Shown here: piece by piece, positions 7,553-15,453 of the stretch | How the letters are laid out: every line of letters begins with the position of its first letter | Numbering within the stretch: the first letter of the stretch is position 1 | Source: Candidatus Rokuibacteriota bacterium | Lineage (GTDB): Bacteria > Methylomirabilota > Methylomirabilia > Rokubacteriales > CSP1-6 | Assembly: GCA_003220685.1 (NCBI GenBank) | Contig: QHTE01000053.1 | Span: 43,200 to 107,199, forward strand | Length of the DNA: 64,000 nt | Direction: 5' to 3' | The notes under the pieces: model-generated | Database searches by the model: none | Seen by the model: the letters and a program-made list of their open reading frames with translations, nothing else | What the model was told of the DNA's origin: nothing | Translations under genes and position numbers: made by a program

Positions 7553-9964
7553 GTGGTCATCGGCGGCGGCATCGCCGGCTGCAGCGTCGCCTATCACCTG
7601 ACCAAGCTCGGCTGGCGCGACGTCCTCCTCCTGGAACGTCGCGACATCTCCTGTGGCACGACCTGGCACGCCGCCGGCCTCGTCGGCCAGCTGCGCGCGA
7701 CGCAGAACCTCACGCGCCTGGCCAAGTACGGCGGCGATCTCTACGGACGGCTCGAGGCCGAGACGGGCCAGGCCACGGGCTTCCGCCGCCCGGGCAGCCT
7801 GAGCCTCGCGCGCAACGCGGAGCGCATGCACGAGCTCAAGCGCCTGGCCTCGATGGCGCGCTGCTTCGACGTCGACGTGGACGTCGTCACGCCGGCCGAG
7901 GCCGGACGCCGTTGGCCGCTCCTGCGCACCGACGATCTGGTCGGCGCCCTGTGGCTGCCGCGCGACGGACGCACCAACCCGATCGACACCACCTTGGCGC
8001 TGGCCAAGGGCGCGCGCCTGGGCGGCGCGACGGTCCTCGAGAACGTCGCCGTCACCGGCATCCGCGTCGAGGGCGGGCGCGTCGCCGGCGTGAGGACGAC
8101 GGCCGGCGACGTGGCGTGCGAGGTGGTCGTGAATTGCGCCGGCATGTGGGCGCGTAACGTCGGCCTCATGGCCGGTGTCACGGTGCCGCTCCATGCCTCC
8201 GAGCACTTCTATATCGTCACTGAGCCGATGGCCGGCGTGACGCCCGATCTTCCCGTCTTGCGCGACCCCGACGGCTACATCTACGTCCGCGAAGAAGTCG
8301 GCGGCCTGCTCATGGGCGGCTTCGAGCCGGTCGCGAAGCCGTGGGGCATGGAAGGCATCCCCGGCGACTTTGCCTTCTCACTGCTGCCCGAGGACTGGGA
8401 GCACTTCCAGGTCCTGATGGAGCAGGCGCTGATCCGCATCCCGGCGCTCGAGACCGCGCCGGTGCGCCGCCACGTCAACGGTCCCGAGAGCTTCACCCCC
8501 GACGGCCGCTATCTCCTCGGCGAGGCGCCGGAGTGCCGCAACTTCTTCGTGGCGGCCGGCTTCAACTCGATCGGCATCGCGTCGGGGGCGGGGGCGGGCC
8601 GGGCCGTGGCCGAGTGGATCGTGGGCGGCGAGCCGCCGATGGACCTCTGGGATGTCGACATCCGCCGCGTCGCCCCGTTCCAGGGCAACCCCGCCTATCT
8701 GCGCGATCGCACCGTCGAGATGGTGGGCGCGCTCTACGCGATCCACTGGCCGTACCAGCAGCCGGTGACGGCGCGCGGCGTGCGCAAGAGCGCGCTGCAC
8801 GACCGCCTCGCCGCGCGCGGCGCCTGCTTCGGGGCCGTGCTGGGCTGGGAGCGCGCCAACTGGTACGCGACGCCGGGCATGGAGGCCGCATACGGCTACA
8901 GCTACGGCCGCCAGAACTGGTTTCCGTGCGCGGCCGCCGAGCATCGTGCCGTGCGCGAAGCGGTCGGGCTCTTCGATCAGTCCTCGTTCTGCAAGCTCAG
9001 GCTCGACGGGCCCGATTCGCTCCCGGTGCTCCAGCGTCTGTGCGCGAACGAGGTCGACGTGCCACCCGGCCGCCTGGTCTACACACAGATGCTGAACGCG
9101 CGCGGCGGGATCGAGGCGGACTTGACGGTGACCCGGCTGGCGGACGACGCCTTTCTGATCGTCACGAGCGCGGCCGCGTCCACGCACAACGCTCACTGGA
9201 TCCGGCGTCACCTCGGCGCGGCGCGGGCCGTGCTCACCGACGTCACCTCGGGCGAGGCGGTGCTGGGCGTGATGGGGCCCCTCTCGCGCGCGCTCCTCGC
9301 GCGGCTCACCGACGCCGACCTCTCGAGCGCGGCGTTTCCGTTCCTCTCGTCGCGGGAGATCTGGCTCGCGTCGGCCCCCGTGCGCGCCGCGCGCGTCACC
9401 TACGTCGGCGAGCTGGGCTGGGAGCTGTACGTTCCAACGGAGTTCGCCGGCGGCGTCTACGACGCCGTGGTCGCGGCGGGAGAAGATGTGGGGCTCCGCC
9501 ACGCGGGCTATCACGCCATGGACTCGCTTCGCATCGAGAAGGCGTATCGCTCCTGGGGCCACGACCTCGGCTGCGAGGACTCACCGCTCGAGGCCGGCCT
9601 CGGGTTCGCGGTGCGCTTCGACAAGCGCGCCTCGTTCGTCGGGCGCGACGCACTGCTGGCTCAGCGCGAGAAGCCGCTCGCCCGGCGGCTCGTGGTGTTC
9701 GTGCTCGACGACTCGGAGCCGCTCTTGTATCACGACGAGCCCATCTGGCGGGATGGCGCGCTCGTCGGGCGCATCGCGTCGGGCGCGTACGGCCATACCC
9801 TCGGCCGCTCCGTCGGGCTCGGCTGGGTCGCGGATCCGGACGGCGTCACCGAGAGTTTCGTGACCACCGGCCGGTGGGAGATCGAGATCGCCTGCGAGCG
9901 GCGGCGGGCGCGCGCCCAGCTCGCCCCGCCGTACGATCCGAAGTCCCTCCGCGTCCGCGCCTGA
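7553..9964 (+). CDS. FAD-dependent oxidoreductase fused to GcvT (sarcosine/dimethylglycine dehydrogenase-like)
   Basis: 803 residues from GTG 7553, or 812 if ATC 7526 is used. The N-terminal half is a DAO-type flavoprotein: VIGGGIAGCSVAYHLT, then CGTTWHAAGLVGQLR (the segment next to the covalent-flavin region in related enzymes), and a FAO_M-like middle. From about residue 420 there is a GcvT folate-binding domain (NWFPCAAAEHRAVREAVGLF, AYHAMDSLRIEKAYRSWGHD) and a C-terminal GcvT_C beta barrel ending near 790. Such fusions demethylate N-methyl amino acids (sarcosine, dimethylglycine) and can pass the one-carbon unit to tetrahydrofolate. GTG 7553 would clip the first strand of the Rossmann fold, so the true start is probably upstream. 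The substrate is inferred from family only. Confidence 0.9.
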   Translation: MVIGGGIAGCSVAYHLTKLGWRDVLLLERRDISCGTTWHAAGLVGQLRATQNLTRLAKYGGDLYGRLEAETGQATGFRRPGSLSLARNAERMHELKRLASMARCFDVDVDVVTPAEAGRRWPLLRTDDLVGALWLPRDGRTNPIDTTLALAKGARLGGATVLENVAVTGIRVEGGRVAGVRTTAGDVACEVVVNCAGMWARNVGLMAGVTVPLHASEHFYIVTEPMAGVTPDLPVLRDPDGYIYVREEVGGLLMGGFEPVAKPWGMEGIPGDFAFSLLPEDWEHFQVLMEQALIRIPALETAPVRRHVNGPESFTPDGRYLLGEAPECRNFFVAAGFNSIGIASGAGAGRAVAEWIVGGEPPMDLWDVDIRRVAPFQGNPAYLRDRTVEMVGALYAIHWPYQQPVTARGVRKSALHDRLAARGACFGAVLGWERANWYATPGMEAAYGYSYGRQNWFPCAAAEHRAVREAVGLFDQSSFCKLRLDGPDSLPVLQRLCANEVDVPPGRLVYTQMLNARGGIEADLTVTRLADDAFLIVTSAAASTHNAHWIRRHLGAARAVLTDVTSGEAVLGVMGPLSRALLARLTDADLSSAAFPFLSSREIWLASAPVRAARVTYVGELGWELYVPTEFAGGVYDAVVAAGEDVGLRHAGYHAMDSLRIEKAYRSWGHDLGCEDSPLEAGLGFAVRFDKRASFVGRDALLAQREKPLARRLVVFVLDDSEPLLYHDEPIWRDGALVGRIASGAYGHTLGRSVGLGWVADPDGVTESFVTTGRWEIEIACERRRARAQLAPPYDPKSLRVRA

Positions 9965-9978
9965 GGCGCGCTTTCCCC

Positions 9979-11076
9979 CTATCGAAGAAACGGCCAGGCG
10001 AGCTGGCGCCAGTATCCCTGCGGCACGGGACTTCCGCTGATGCCGTAGACCTCGGGCCAGCGCCCCGCGGGCAGGTAGGCGGTGCCGAAGAGCCGGTCGA
10101 TCCACGGCAGGTGCACGGCGAAGTTCTTGTCGACCGGGTTCGCGGCGTGGTGCCAGTGGTGGAAACGCGGCGTGGCCAGCAGCCAGTCGAGCGGCCCCAG
10201 GTCGAACCGCACGTTGGCGTGGATGAAGACCGCGAGGAACGACACGAAGACGAGATACGCGTAGACGGCCGGCGGCGCGAAACCCAGGACGTAGAGCGGC
10301 ACGAACGAGAGGCCGCGCGTCACGACGATGTCGAGCAGGTGCAGGCGCGATCCGGCCAGCCAGTCCATGGTCTCCGACGAGTGGTGGATGGCGTGGAGGC
10401 GCCAGAGCCACGGGACCCGGTGGAAGGCCCGGTGCACCCAGTACTGGGTAAAGTCGGCGACCAGGACGATCTCGAGGAACTGCAGCGCCAGGGGTTGCGC
10501 CGCCACCGCGTCCTGGAGCCAAGGCTGAGTCGCCCATCGAAAGAGCACGCCCGCCGGCAGCATCGTGAGTACGACCGTCACCTGCACCAGGAGGTGGCTC
10601 ATCGCGAAGTGCATGAGATCGGTCGTCCAGCCCGGGCGGAAGATCGCCTGCTCCGGTAGGCGCGGGATCACGCGCTCGAGCGGCACGAAGAGGAGCGCCA
10701 GGATGAACAGGTTCAGCAGGAACCAGTCGAGCCCCACGGCCGTCGTCCCGCCGAGCGTCCCGATCTCGGCGGACGAGCCGCCGAGCAAGGTGCCCGCGGT
10801 GGCGAGCGCGATCCCGGTGAAGCCGAGCACCTTGCGGCGCCGCAGCACCACGCTCAAGGCACCCAGGCCGAAGCCGAGCACGAGCATCACGTAGATCAGA
10901 AAGCGGACCAGCTCGAGCGGATAGAGCGCGCGCGCCGACGGCGTGGTGAGCCAGCTCGGAAACAACAGGCAGAGAACACCGCCGTAGCCGAGTGCGCCGC
11001 AGGTGACCGCGAGGACCCCGCTGATCCAGCCCGAGCCGAAGCGGCGGCCCGCCCCACGGCCGAGCCCCGTGCTCAT
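9979..11076 (-). CDS. Sterol desaturase/fatty acid hydroxylase family membrane protein
   Basis: 365 residues with about seven hydrophobic segments. The di-iron histidine boxes of the fatty acid hydroxylase superfamily are present: HRAFH (about residue 212), HAIHH (about 225) and HHWHH (about 305). Members hydroxylate or desaturate membrane lipids or sterol-like substrates. The N-terminal 130 residues, before the hydroxylase domain, form an extra set of transmembrane helices. ATG 11076 overlaps the stop of the phosphotriesterase-family gene (ATGA), making it the last gene of a left-facing operon. It converges with the FAD-GcvT gene with only a 14-bp gap. The lipid substrate is not known. Confidence 0.9.
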   Translation of the reverse strand: MSTGLGRGAGRRFGSGWISGVLAVTCGALGYGGVLCLLFPSWLTTPSARALYPLELVRFLIYVMLVLGFGLGALSVVLRRRKVLGFTGIALATAGTLLGGSSAEIGTLGGTTAVGLDWFLLNLFILALLFVPLERVIPRLPEQAIFRPGWTTDLMHFAMSHLLVQVTVVLTMLPAGVLFRWATQPWLQDAVAAQPLALQFLEIVLVADFTQYWVHRAFHRVPWLWRLHAIHHSSETMDWLAGSRLHLLDIVVTRGLSFVPLYVLGFAPPAVYAYLVFVSFLAVFIHANVRFDLGPLDWLLATPRFHHWHHAANPVDKNFAVHLPWIDRLFGTAYLPAGRWPEVYGISGSPVPQGYWRQLAWPFLR

Positions 11077-12122
11077 GCGAAGGCGAAGGCGCGGGCCGGA
11101 TTCTCGACGAGAAGGCGGGCGAGCCCCGCGTCGTCCAGCCCCTTGGCGCGAAGCCGGGGCACCACGTTCACCAGCAGGTGGTGGTAGCCGTAGCCGCCGT
11201 ACTTCACGAGCGAGGTCTTGTAGGCGATGTCGTGCGACAACAAGATTTGATCGCGATGGCCGGCGGCGATGAGCGCGAGCACGTGTGCCATGCGCCCGCC
11301 GTCGTTGGGCATGTCGAAGCTCGGATTGTAGGGATAGAACGAGTTCTCCATCCCGAACAGGTCGTACTCGAGCCAGATGCCGGCCTGGGCGAGGTCGATC
11401 ACCGCCCGCACGTCGCTGATCGTGCGGCAGATGTGACACATGATCGTGCGGCGCAGATCTCCGCCTTCCTTGCGGACTAGCTCCACCAGCTGCATCGGCA
11501 TGTCCGGATGCCGCCCGGGGTGGACCATGAGAGGGGCGCCGGTCTCGCGCTGGGTGACGACCGCCGCGCGCAGCACCTTCCGCTCGTTCTCCGTCCAGGG
11601 GTACGTGGTGCCGATCTCGCCGAGGAGACCGGCGCGGATGCCCGTGTCGCCGACTCCCGAGGTGACGTCGGCGATCATCTCCCGCGCGAGATCGTCCACC
11701 GAGCGGCGGCCCATGTCGGGTGGATGCGAGGCGTCGACGTAGTAGCCGGTGCCCATGACCACGTTGAGACCGGTGGCGCGGGCGATGCGGGCGAGTGCCT
11801 GGGGATCGCGGCCGATCGTCTTGGGGGTCGGATCGACGACGGTCCGGCCGCCGGCGCGCTTGAACAGCAAGATCTCGTCCTGCGCCACCTGCTCGTCGAG
11901 CAGCCGGAGGTTGTCGAGGTTCGCGTTGAAGTTCTGGCGGACCCAGCCGAGGTTCGCCAGGCTCACCGGCTCCCACGCCCGCCCCTTGTCGCTGGCGGCC
12001 GCCGGCTCGGCGAACATCACCGTGAAGTCGATCAGGAGGTGCTCGTGGGGCAGGGTGATGCCGAGCGCGTCCGGCCCCACGGTGCCGAGCACCGTCTGGA
12101 CCTGTCCTTCGAGCGCGCTCAC
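11073..12122 (-). CDS. Phosphotriesterase-family amidohydrolase
   Basis: 349 residues, typical of the PTE family. The first metal pair is ITLPHEHLLID (His 26 and 28). GEIGTTYP near residue 165 carries an acidic bridging residue where phosphotriesterases use a carbamylated Lys. Further ligands are in MVHPGRHPD (about 200), CHICRTISD (about 227) and LSHDIAYK (about 294, catalytic Asp). Most homologues with this pattern are lactonases or organic-ester hydrolases rather than true organophosphate hydrolases. It lies 19 bp after an LLM monooxygenase and overlaps the sterol-desaturase-family gene by 4 bp, so all three are probably one transcript. A lactone made by the monooxygenase would be a sensible but unproven substrate. 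Confidence 0.88.
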   Translation of the reverse strand: MSALEGQVQTVLGTVGPDALGITLPHEHLLIDFTVMFAEPAAASDKGRAWEPVSLANLGWVRQNFNANLDNLRLLDEQVAQDEILLFKRAGGRTVVDPTPKTIGRDPQALARIARATGLNVVMGTGYYVDASHPPDMGRRSVDDLAREMIADVTSGVGDTGIRAGLLGEIGTTYPWTENERKVLRAAVVTQRETGAPLMVHPGRHPDMPMQLVELVRKEGGDLRRTIMCHICRTISDVRAVIDLAQAGIWLEYDLFGMENSFYPYNPSFDMPNDGGRMAHVLALIAAGHRDQILLSHDIAYKTSLVKYGGYGYHHLLVNVVPRLRAKGLDDAGLARLLVENPARAFAFA

Positions 12123-12141
12123 CGACGGCCCACGACGCGCG

Positions 12142-13077
12142 TTACCGGAAGGCCGGCGCGATCTCCGTGATGAACCGGTCGAGGTCGCGTCGCAGCTCGT
12201 CGATGGGCCGGAACATGCTTGGAATGAACAGCGTGTCGACCCGCGCCGACCGGAGCTGGTGGAGCTGCTCGCGGATCTGGTCGGGCGTGCCCGCCAGGCA
12301 CGTGTCGCGCGCGTCGGCGGCGTGGCGGCCCATGCGCTTGGCGATCGTGTCGGCGAGCTGGTCGACTTCGATCTTGTTGTCGGTGATCAGCAGCGACATG
12401 TTCGCAGAGCGCTTGAGGCTCTTGGGGTCTCGGCCGAGCGCGGCGCAGTGATCGTCGAGGATCTTGCCCTTTCGCGCGAGGACCCGCGGCCCGCCCCAGC
12501 AGTTCCAGTGGTCGGCGTGCTTGGCGACGATCTTGAGCGTGATGCGCTCGCCGCCGCCGCCGATCATCAGCTCGGGGTGAGGGGTCTGCACCGGCTTGGG
12601 GTCGAGGGGGGCGTCGGAGAGCTGGTAGTAGCGCCCCTCGAACGTGGTGCGCCGCTCCTTCCACAGCGACCGGATCACGTGGCAGGCCTCATCGAGCCGC
12701 TCGAGCCGCTCGCGCATCGTGTAGAAGGGAATGCCGTACGCCTTGTGCTCGTTCTGCTGCCATCCCGCGCCCAGGCCGAGCAGGAGCCGTCCGCCGGAGA
12801 TGATGTCGACCTGCGCGGCCATCTTGGCGACCAGGGCCGGATGGCGATAGGTGTTGCCGAGGACGATCGTTCCGACCCGGAGCCGCGGCACCAGGGCCGC
12901 CAGGGCGCTGAGCGTGCTCCACGACTCGAGCATCGCGCCCTCGCGTTCTTTCGTGTTCGGCATGAAGTGATCGGTCACGCAGGCGATGTCCCACCGGCTC
13001 GCCTCGAGATGCTTCCAGAGGTCCAGCACGCCCGCCCAGGTCTGGCCCCCCATGCTCGTGAAGATGCCGAAGCGCAT
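12142..13077 (-). CDS. LLM-class F420/flavin-dependent oxidoreductase
   Basis: 311 residues beginning MRFGIFTSMGGQTWAGVLDL, with RLRVGTIVLGNTYRHPALVA and GRLLLGLGAGWQQNEHKAYG, which are standard for the TIGR03560-like branch of luciferase-like monooxygenases. The C-terminal third holds DQIREQLHQLRSARVDTLFI. ATG 13077 is chosen because AGGAGA sits 8-13 bases upstream; an upstream in-frame start would lack a binding site. First gene of a left-facing operon with the phosphotriesterase-family and sterol-desaturase-family genes, and divergent from the cupin gene across 82 bp. It probably uses F420H2 or reduced FMN; the substrate is unknown. Confidence 0.9.
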   Translation of the reverse strand: MRFGIFTSMGGQTWAGVLDLWKHLEASRWDIACVTDHFMPNTKEREGAMLESWSTLSALAALVPRLRVGTIVLGNTYRHPALVAKMAAQVDIISGGRLLLGLGAGWQQNEHKAYGIPFYTMRERLERLDEACHVIRSLWKERRTTFEGRYYQLSDAPLDPKPVQTPHPELMIGGGGERITLKIVAKHADHWNCWGGPRVLARKGKILDDHCAALGRDPKSLKRSANMSLLITDNKIEVDQLADTIAKRMGRHAADARDTCLAGTPDQIREQLHQLRSARVDTLFIPSMFRPIDELRRDLDRFITEIAPAFR

Positions 13078-13159
13078 GTGTCGGTCTCCTCTCTTGGTGC
13101 CCACATACTATCGCGACCCCCGCGCTCTTGCGTGATGCTACCTTGACGCGGGAGGTTCT

Positions 13160-13510
13160 ATGGACATCATCCGCATCCACACCGGTTCCGACGGCAAGTC
13201 ACACTTCGAAGAGATCGTGCCGAAGCTCGAGCCGCGCGGCGACAAGTCGGAGAGCGCCGAGCTGATCCCCGGCAGCGGCATCGTCATCCGCCGCTTCGAG
13301 CCGACGCGTTCCAACCCGTGGCACCACGCGCCAGGCCGCTACGCCGTGTTCACGCTCTCCGGTGCGGTCGACATCGAGATCGGCGACGGCACGGTACGCC
13401 GGCTGGGCACGGGCGACATCCTCATCGCCGAGGATCTGACGGGCCAAGGACACGCGACGCGCGAGGTCGGCCCAGAGTCTCGCGTCTCCGTCTTCGTCCC
13501 CCTCGAGTAG
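13160..13510 (+). CDS. Small cupin-domain protein
   Basis: 116 residues forming one cupin barrel. The metal-binding motif 1 is WHHAPGRYAVFTLSGAVDIE (His 54 and 55), followed by the turn GTGDILIAEDLTGQGHATR with the second-motif His. GGGAGG lies 7 bases before ATG 13160. It is monocistronic: divergent from the LLM gene on the left, and followed by a long foldback element before the convergent CaiB gene. Stand-alone cupins act as isomerases, dioxygenases or small-molecule binders, and nothing visible here decides which. Confidence 0.82.
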   Translation: MDIIRIHTGSDGKSHFEEIVPKLEPRGDKSESAELIPGSGIVIRRFEPTRSNPWHHAPGRYAVFTLSGAVDIEIGDGTVRRLGTGDILIAEDLTGQGHATREVGPESRVSVFVPLE

Positions 13511-13535
13511 CGTCGATCTCTTGCCGTGCCGGGGC

Positions 13536-13684
13536 GGGGCGGAGTGGGCGGGGTAGGGGTCGAAGGGACCCGTGGCCGTCCGGCGTGCGGCGGACGACGT
13601 GCGCCGGGATGTAGCCCCGCCGCCGCGCGGCAGCGCACGTGTGCCGCGTGGTCGTCTCGACCCCTACCCCGCCCGCTCCGCCCC
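13536..13684. repeat. Long G-rich foldback element in a convergent gap (copy 1)
   Basis: Two 28-base arms, 13536-13563 and 13657-13684, are reverse complements at 27 of 28 positions; the one exception is a G-T wobble. They are separated by a 93-base loop that itself has G/C-rich internal complementarity. The left arm and the eight bases before it hold runs of 4, 4, 3, 4 and 4 G, a strong G-quadruplex motif. The element fills the gap between the cupin stop (13510) and the CaiB stop (13699). A related structure lies at 21037-21170. The simplest role is a bidirectional terminator or transcript-stabilising structure; there is no T-tract of the classical intrinsic kind. Confidence 0.8.
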
Positions 13685-13698
13685 ACCGCCGCCTCCAG

Positions 13699-14904
13699 CT
13701 AGATGACGCCTTCCGCCTTCCACTGGGCGAGCTCGTCTAGCGAATGGCCGAGGAGGTCGACGAAGACTTCTTTGTTGTGCTCGCCGGGGATCGGGGCGAG
13801 CCACTTCACACGGCCCGGAGTCTCGGAAAGCTTCAAGGGCGTGCCGGTCGTCTTCAGGCGGCCGTAGGTCGGATGGTCGAGCTCCACGAACATCTCGCGG
13901 GCCTGCACCTGCGGATCGGCGACCATCTCCGCGACGTTGTTGACCGGGGCGGCGGGGACACCGCCGGTGGACAGCGTCTTGACGACTTCGGCCTTGGAGC
14001 GCGCGCTCGTCCAGCCCTGGATGATGGCGGCGACCTGGTCGCGCCGGTCGCGCCGGGCCGCGGCCGTCGCGAATCCGGCGTCCGTCGTGAGATCGCTCCG
14101 GCCGATGATCTCGCAGAAGCGGCGCCAGACCGCGTCGCTGGCTCCGGCGGCGATCGCGACGTGGCCGTCGGTCGTCGGATAGACGCCCGAGCTGGACCCG
14201 CCGAACGAAACGTTGCCCGCGCGTGTGAGGATCTCGCCGCCGACCGTGTAGCGCTCGCCGAGGTTGTCGAGGGCGATGAGCAAGCTGTCCAGGAGCGCCA
14301 GGTCGATGCGCTGGCCGTGGCCCGTTCGCTGACGGTAGTGCAGCGCCGACACGATGCTGAAGGCGCAGAGCATCCCGGCGTAATAGTCCGAGATCGACTG
14401 ACCCGAGCGGGTGGGCGGATGATCGGGGAAGCCGGTGATGCTCATGTAGCCGCTGATCGCCTGGGCCAGCATGTCGTAGCCGCGCTGGGCAGCGTACGGT
14501 CCGTCCTGGCCGAAGGCCGTGATCGAGGCGTAGATGATGTCGGGCTTCACCACTTTGAGGTCTTCGTAGCCGAGCCCGAGGCGCTCGAGAGTGCCGACGC
14601 TGAAGTTCTCGGTCACCACGTCCGAGCGGCAAACGAGCTCCTTGAAAAGCTCGACGCCACGCGGGGTTTTCAGCTCGAGGGTGATACCGAGCTTGTTGCG
14701 GTCCCGGTACTGCGCCGCGGGCACGCGCTCCTCGACGCCGTTGCGCCTGCGCTTGATGCCCAGAGAGACGCGCTCTTGCCCGCGCTCCCGCGACTCGACC
14801 TTGATCACCCGCGCTCCCATGTCGGCCAGGAGCATCGTGCAGAAGGGCATGGCGATGACCTGTCCCAGGTCCAGCACCGTGACGTCGCTCAGCGCCTGAT
14901 CCAT
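13699..14904 (-). CDS. CaiB/BaiF (family III) CoA-transferase
   Basis: 401 residues. It starts MDQALSDVTVLDLGQVIAMP, the typical family III entry. ADMGARVIKVESRERGQE forms the CoA-binding region. The catalytic Asp falls in AAQRGYDMLAQAISGYMSIT (about residue 165). The C-terminal GGVPAAPVNNVAEMVADPQV is also characteristic. It moves CoA between carboxylic acids in the cytoplasm, such as an aromatic or branched acid activated from succinyl- or acetyl-CoA. It is transcribed alone: divergent from the STAS gene across 174 bp, converging on the cupin with a foldback element between. A reasonable promoter is visible at 14943-14972. The acid is not identifiable. Confidence 0.92.
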   Translation of the reverse strand: MDQALSDVTVLDLGQVIAMPFCTMLLADMGARVIKVESRERGQERVSLGIKRRRNGVEERVPAAQYRDRNKLGITLELKTPRGVELFKELVCRSDVVTENFSVGTLERLGLGYEDLKVVKPDIIYASITAFGQDGPYAAQRGYDMLAQAISGYMSITGFPDHPPTRSGQSISDYYAGMLCAFSIVSALHYRQRTGHGQRIDLALLDSLLIALDNLGERYTVGGEILTRAGNVSFGGSSSGVYPTTDGHVAIAAGASDAVWRRFCEIIGRSDLTTDAGFATAAARRDRRDQVAAIIQGWTSARSKAEVVKTLSTGGVPAAPVNNVAEMVADPQVQAREMFVELDHPTYGRLKTTGTPLKLSETPGRVKWLAPIPGEHNKEVFVDLLGHSLDELAQWKAEGVI

Positions 14905-14942
14905 GTGCCCTCGATGGCGGCCAAGCCCGCGCCGCCCCGGCG

Positions 14943-14972
14943 ATATTGCGCCGGCCCGGCCGGCCGGGTCAA
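14943..14972 (-). promoter_or_regulatory. Candidate sigma-70-type promoter of the CaiB gene
   Basis: On the minus strand TTGACC (14972-14967) and CAATAT (14948-14943) are separated by 18 bases. The predicted start site is about 30 bases before the ATG at 14904. The spacer is an almost perfect GGCC-rich palindrome. Supported by motif and spacing only. Confidence 0.45.
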
Positions 14973-15078
14973 CCGGCGGCGCATCGCGATCGGGCCTGGA
15001 ACGGCAGGATGCCGGCTTCCGCGGGGCTGGGTGATAGCATTGAATCCTGCGCGGCGGACCATTTCCCATGGAGCCGAC

Positions 15079-15453
15079 ATGGACCTGAGGCCGAAACGCT
15101 ACGTGGACACGGTGGTGCTGTCCCCCGTGGGCCGCATCGATCACGCCACGTCGGAGGACTTCAAGATCGCCCTGGCGCCCTACATGACTCGCTGCGCGGA
15201 GGGGCAGGACCGGGTGGTCCTGGACTTCGCAGGGGTGGAGTACATCAGCAGCGTAGGGCTGCGTGTGCTCATGCTGGCCTCCAAGCAGGCCAAGGCCCAG
15301 CGCGGCTCGCTCGGCATCGCGGCCCTGCAGCCGGCCGTGCGAGAGATCTTCGATATCAGCCGGTTCACCATGGTCCTCGACGTCTTCCCGTCGGTCCGCG
15401 AGGGGCTCGCTCGGCTCTCGCCCAAGGCGCTGGCCACGTTCGATGCCGCCTGA
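15079..15453 (+). CDS. STAS-domain anti-sigma factor antagonist
   Basis: 124 residues, one STAS domain. The phosphorylatable Ser lies in FAGVEYISSVGLRVLMLASK (around residue 58), in the same place as in SpoIIAA/RsbV. In this family the unphosphorylated form binds the RsbW/SpoIIAB kinase and frees its partner, while phosphorylation by the kinase reverses this. The protein starts at ATG 15079. Its last 11 bp overlap the start of the MBL-fold gene, and a SpoIIE-type phosphatase follows, so phosphatase and substrate are in one operon. The matching kinase is probably the RsbW-like protein at 19804. No sigma factor is present in the window, so the final target may be something else. Confidence 0.92.
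   Translation: MDLRPKRYVDTVVLSPVGRIDHATSEDFKIALAPYMTRCAEGQDRVVLDFAGVEYISSVGLRVLMLASKQAKAQRGSLGIAALQPAVREIFDISRFTMVLDVFPSVREGLARLSPKALATFDAA

Noticed and set aside
11073..12122. Organophosphate-degrading phosphotriesterase
   Set aside because: The bridging position is acidic (GEIGT) rather than the Lys of the classical enzyme, and most relatives with this pattern are lactonases; only the family can be called.
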